DNA of 21,420 nt from Mucidula mucida (lineage: Eukaryota > Basidiomycota > Agaricomycetes > Agaricales > Physalacriaceae): contig JADNYV010000572.1 of NCBI GenBank assembly GCA_015501055.1, positions 1 through 21,420 of the forward strand, read 5' to 3'. Position numbers and translations under genes: made by a program. Shown here in pieces: positions 20,426-21,420 of this stretch. A model generated the notes under the pieces. The model did no database searches. It was not told the origin of the DNA and saw only the letters and a program-made list of their open reading frames with translations. Within the stretch, counting starts at the first letter, position 1. Each line of letters begins with the position of its first letter.

Positions 20426-20914
20426 TTGGATATGAGAGAGATTGAGCAACAGTAAAGCGATGGAGACAGCAAGAATACGTCAAACTATCAAAGTCTGACG
20501 AAGGTAAGAGCAAAGAGACGATGAAGATGATCGAACAGGAGCCAGTGGTTCTATTCCGTGTTGATTTCACATGATATTGGGACTGCTTCTTGCCCCGATC
20601 TAGCCGAGAAAGACGCCACACTAAAGCAGACTGTCAAAACACCACAAAGGACTACAGAGCATTTCGTCAAATCAGGACGACGATTTCGGTTCCAATGCGT
20701 ACCTGTCATGTCCATCTCTTCGTCTCGTAGTCGACGCTTGACCCGTGTTGGTGGAGGAGGGAGACCGCACTGACAGGAAAAGCGCAGATTTAGTCCAGAG
20801 CAACTTTGATTCGGTGTTGGATGTGTCCACGCCACGAACACACGCGTAGCTACGGCATCGACTTGGAAGCCGACTGAGTGAGGCGTATGAAGACAGTCGT
20901 TCCTGCTAACACGC

Positions 20915-20937
20915 GGCAATTTTGGTCAAAAATTGCC
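20915..20937. other. Hairpin-forming palindrome upstream of kinase copy 3
   Basis: GGCAATTTT (20915-20923) and AAAATTGCC (20929-20937) are reverse complements with a 5-nt loop. The matching region upstream of copies 1 and 2 keeps only the right half (CAAAATTTGCC near 746-756). A regulatory role is not shown. Confidence 0.5.
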
Positions 20938-21040
20938 TGTCGGTAATGTACGTGGGCCGTGGGTGTGGCCATTGCCGCGCCATGGATGTCCTTTGCTGAT
21001 ATTGCTGCGTGTGTCATACACAAATCCTCTACGCGCGTAA

Positions 21041-21420
21041 GATAAACTAAGGGTCTTGTATTGTGGCGTACGCGTCTTAGATCAAATCTCTGCCTATATC
21101 CTAGTTCAACGACTGTTGTTGGCACTGGCAAAGAAATCGTGATGTGTTCGCTATTGTTCGCTGCCACGAAAAAGTCACTGGTCATTCTGAGTTCTGTAGT
21201 AACATTGGATACGACTGTTTTTATTTTTGTTCTATGATACACAGAACCAACAACTTATTCTACATTCTCCGAGTACTACACATAACTACATCAAAGAATG
21301 CGCATCAGGCGAATATCTCAGGAACTAGTCCATGCGGGACGAGTAAGCAGATGCATGAAGGCTGCGATACGTCTCGAGGACTCTGACAACAGCTCAGCAT
21401 ACATATCGACTCCAAAATTT
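21041..21420. other. Window end, no gene seen
   Basis: Sequence beyond the end of repeat B homology. If the unknown partner gene stood at the same distance as in copies 1 and 2 it would begin at about 21475, outside the window, but similarity to the intergenic region already ends near 21040. No supported gene or RNA. Confidence 0.45.

Larger units (their letters stand above)
18420..21040 (-). repeat. Inverted repeat B, copy-3 side
   Basis: Reverse-complement relative of about 11250-13850. It holds kinase copy 3, its downstream minisatellite and about 600 bp of upstream sequence related to 240-870 and to the mirror of that region. Upstream similarity ends near 21040 (CAAATCCTCTACGCGCGTA against CAAATCCTCTACGCTCGTA in copy 1). 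Confidence 0.85.

Overview
The window looks like nuclear DNA of a filamentous basidiomycete, probably an Agaricomycete. Genes carry short GT-AG introns of 46-58 nt with CTGAC/CTAAC/CTGAT-like branch sites. Protein types are typical of mushroom-forming fungi: a Ran1-like kinase, an F-box/LRR protein, an AIM9-like APH-fold protein and a YEATS protein. No tRNA, rRNA, CRISPR array or bacterial-style operon was seen. Assignments come from reading motifs and splice sites by eye; no database search was run.

The window is dominated by one locus in three alternating orientations. A Ran1-like Ser/Thr kinase gene occurs as copy 1 (minus, N-terminal part only, cut by the window start, 1-239), copy 2 (plus, intact, 11855-12944) and copy 3 (minus, intact, 19336-20425). 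Copies 1 and 2 each lie head-to-head, about 1.05 kb apart, with an unrecognised gene of about 249 codons (1290-2151 and 9937-10798). This divergent cassette forms a large inverted repeat: arms about 1-2490 and 9617-12093, spacer about 7.1 kb. A second, more diverged inverted repeat relates copy 2 with its flanks (about 11250-13850) to copy 3 with its flanks (about 18420-21040). The partner gene has no visible counterpart beside copy 3 inside the window.

Between the arms of the first repeat lie a small possible ORF (2591-2749), a seven-exon YEATS-domain gene (minus, 3615-6173), a 689-bp element with perfect 25-bp terminal inverted repeats and TA target duplication (6664-7352), and a decayed F-box/LRR gene (minus, about 7696-9420). 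Between copies 2 and 3 lie a G-rich minisatellite with hairpin-forming units behind each kinase, an intact three-exon AIM9/APH-like gene (minus, 14641-16352), a divergent uncharacterised basic, nuclear-type ORF (plus, 16770-17267), and a doubtful ORF (minus, 17994-18500).

The most unusual content is the head-to-head kinase plus unknown-gene cassette. Its central part is essentially identical between inverted arms whose outer flanks have clearly diverged, which suggests gene conversion. A second point is a micro-inversion of about 75 bp at the inner end of one arm. The kinase may act with its partner, but that is an inference from gene arrangement only.
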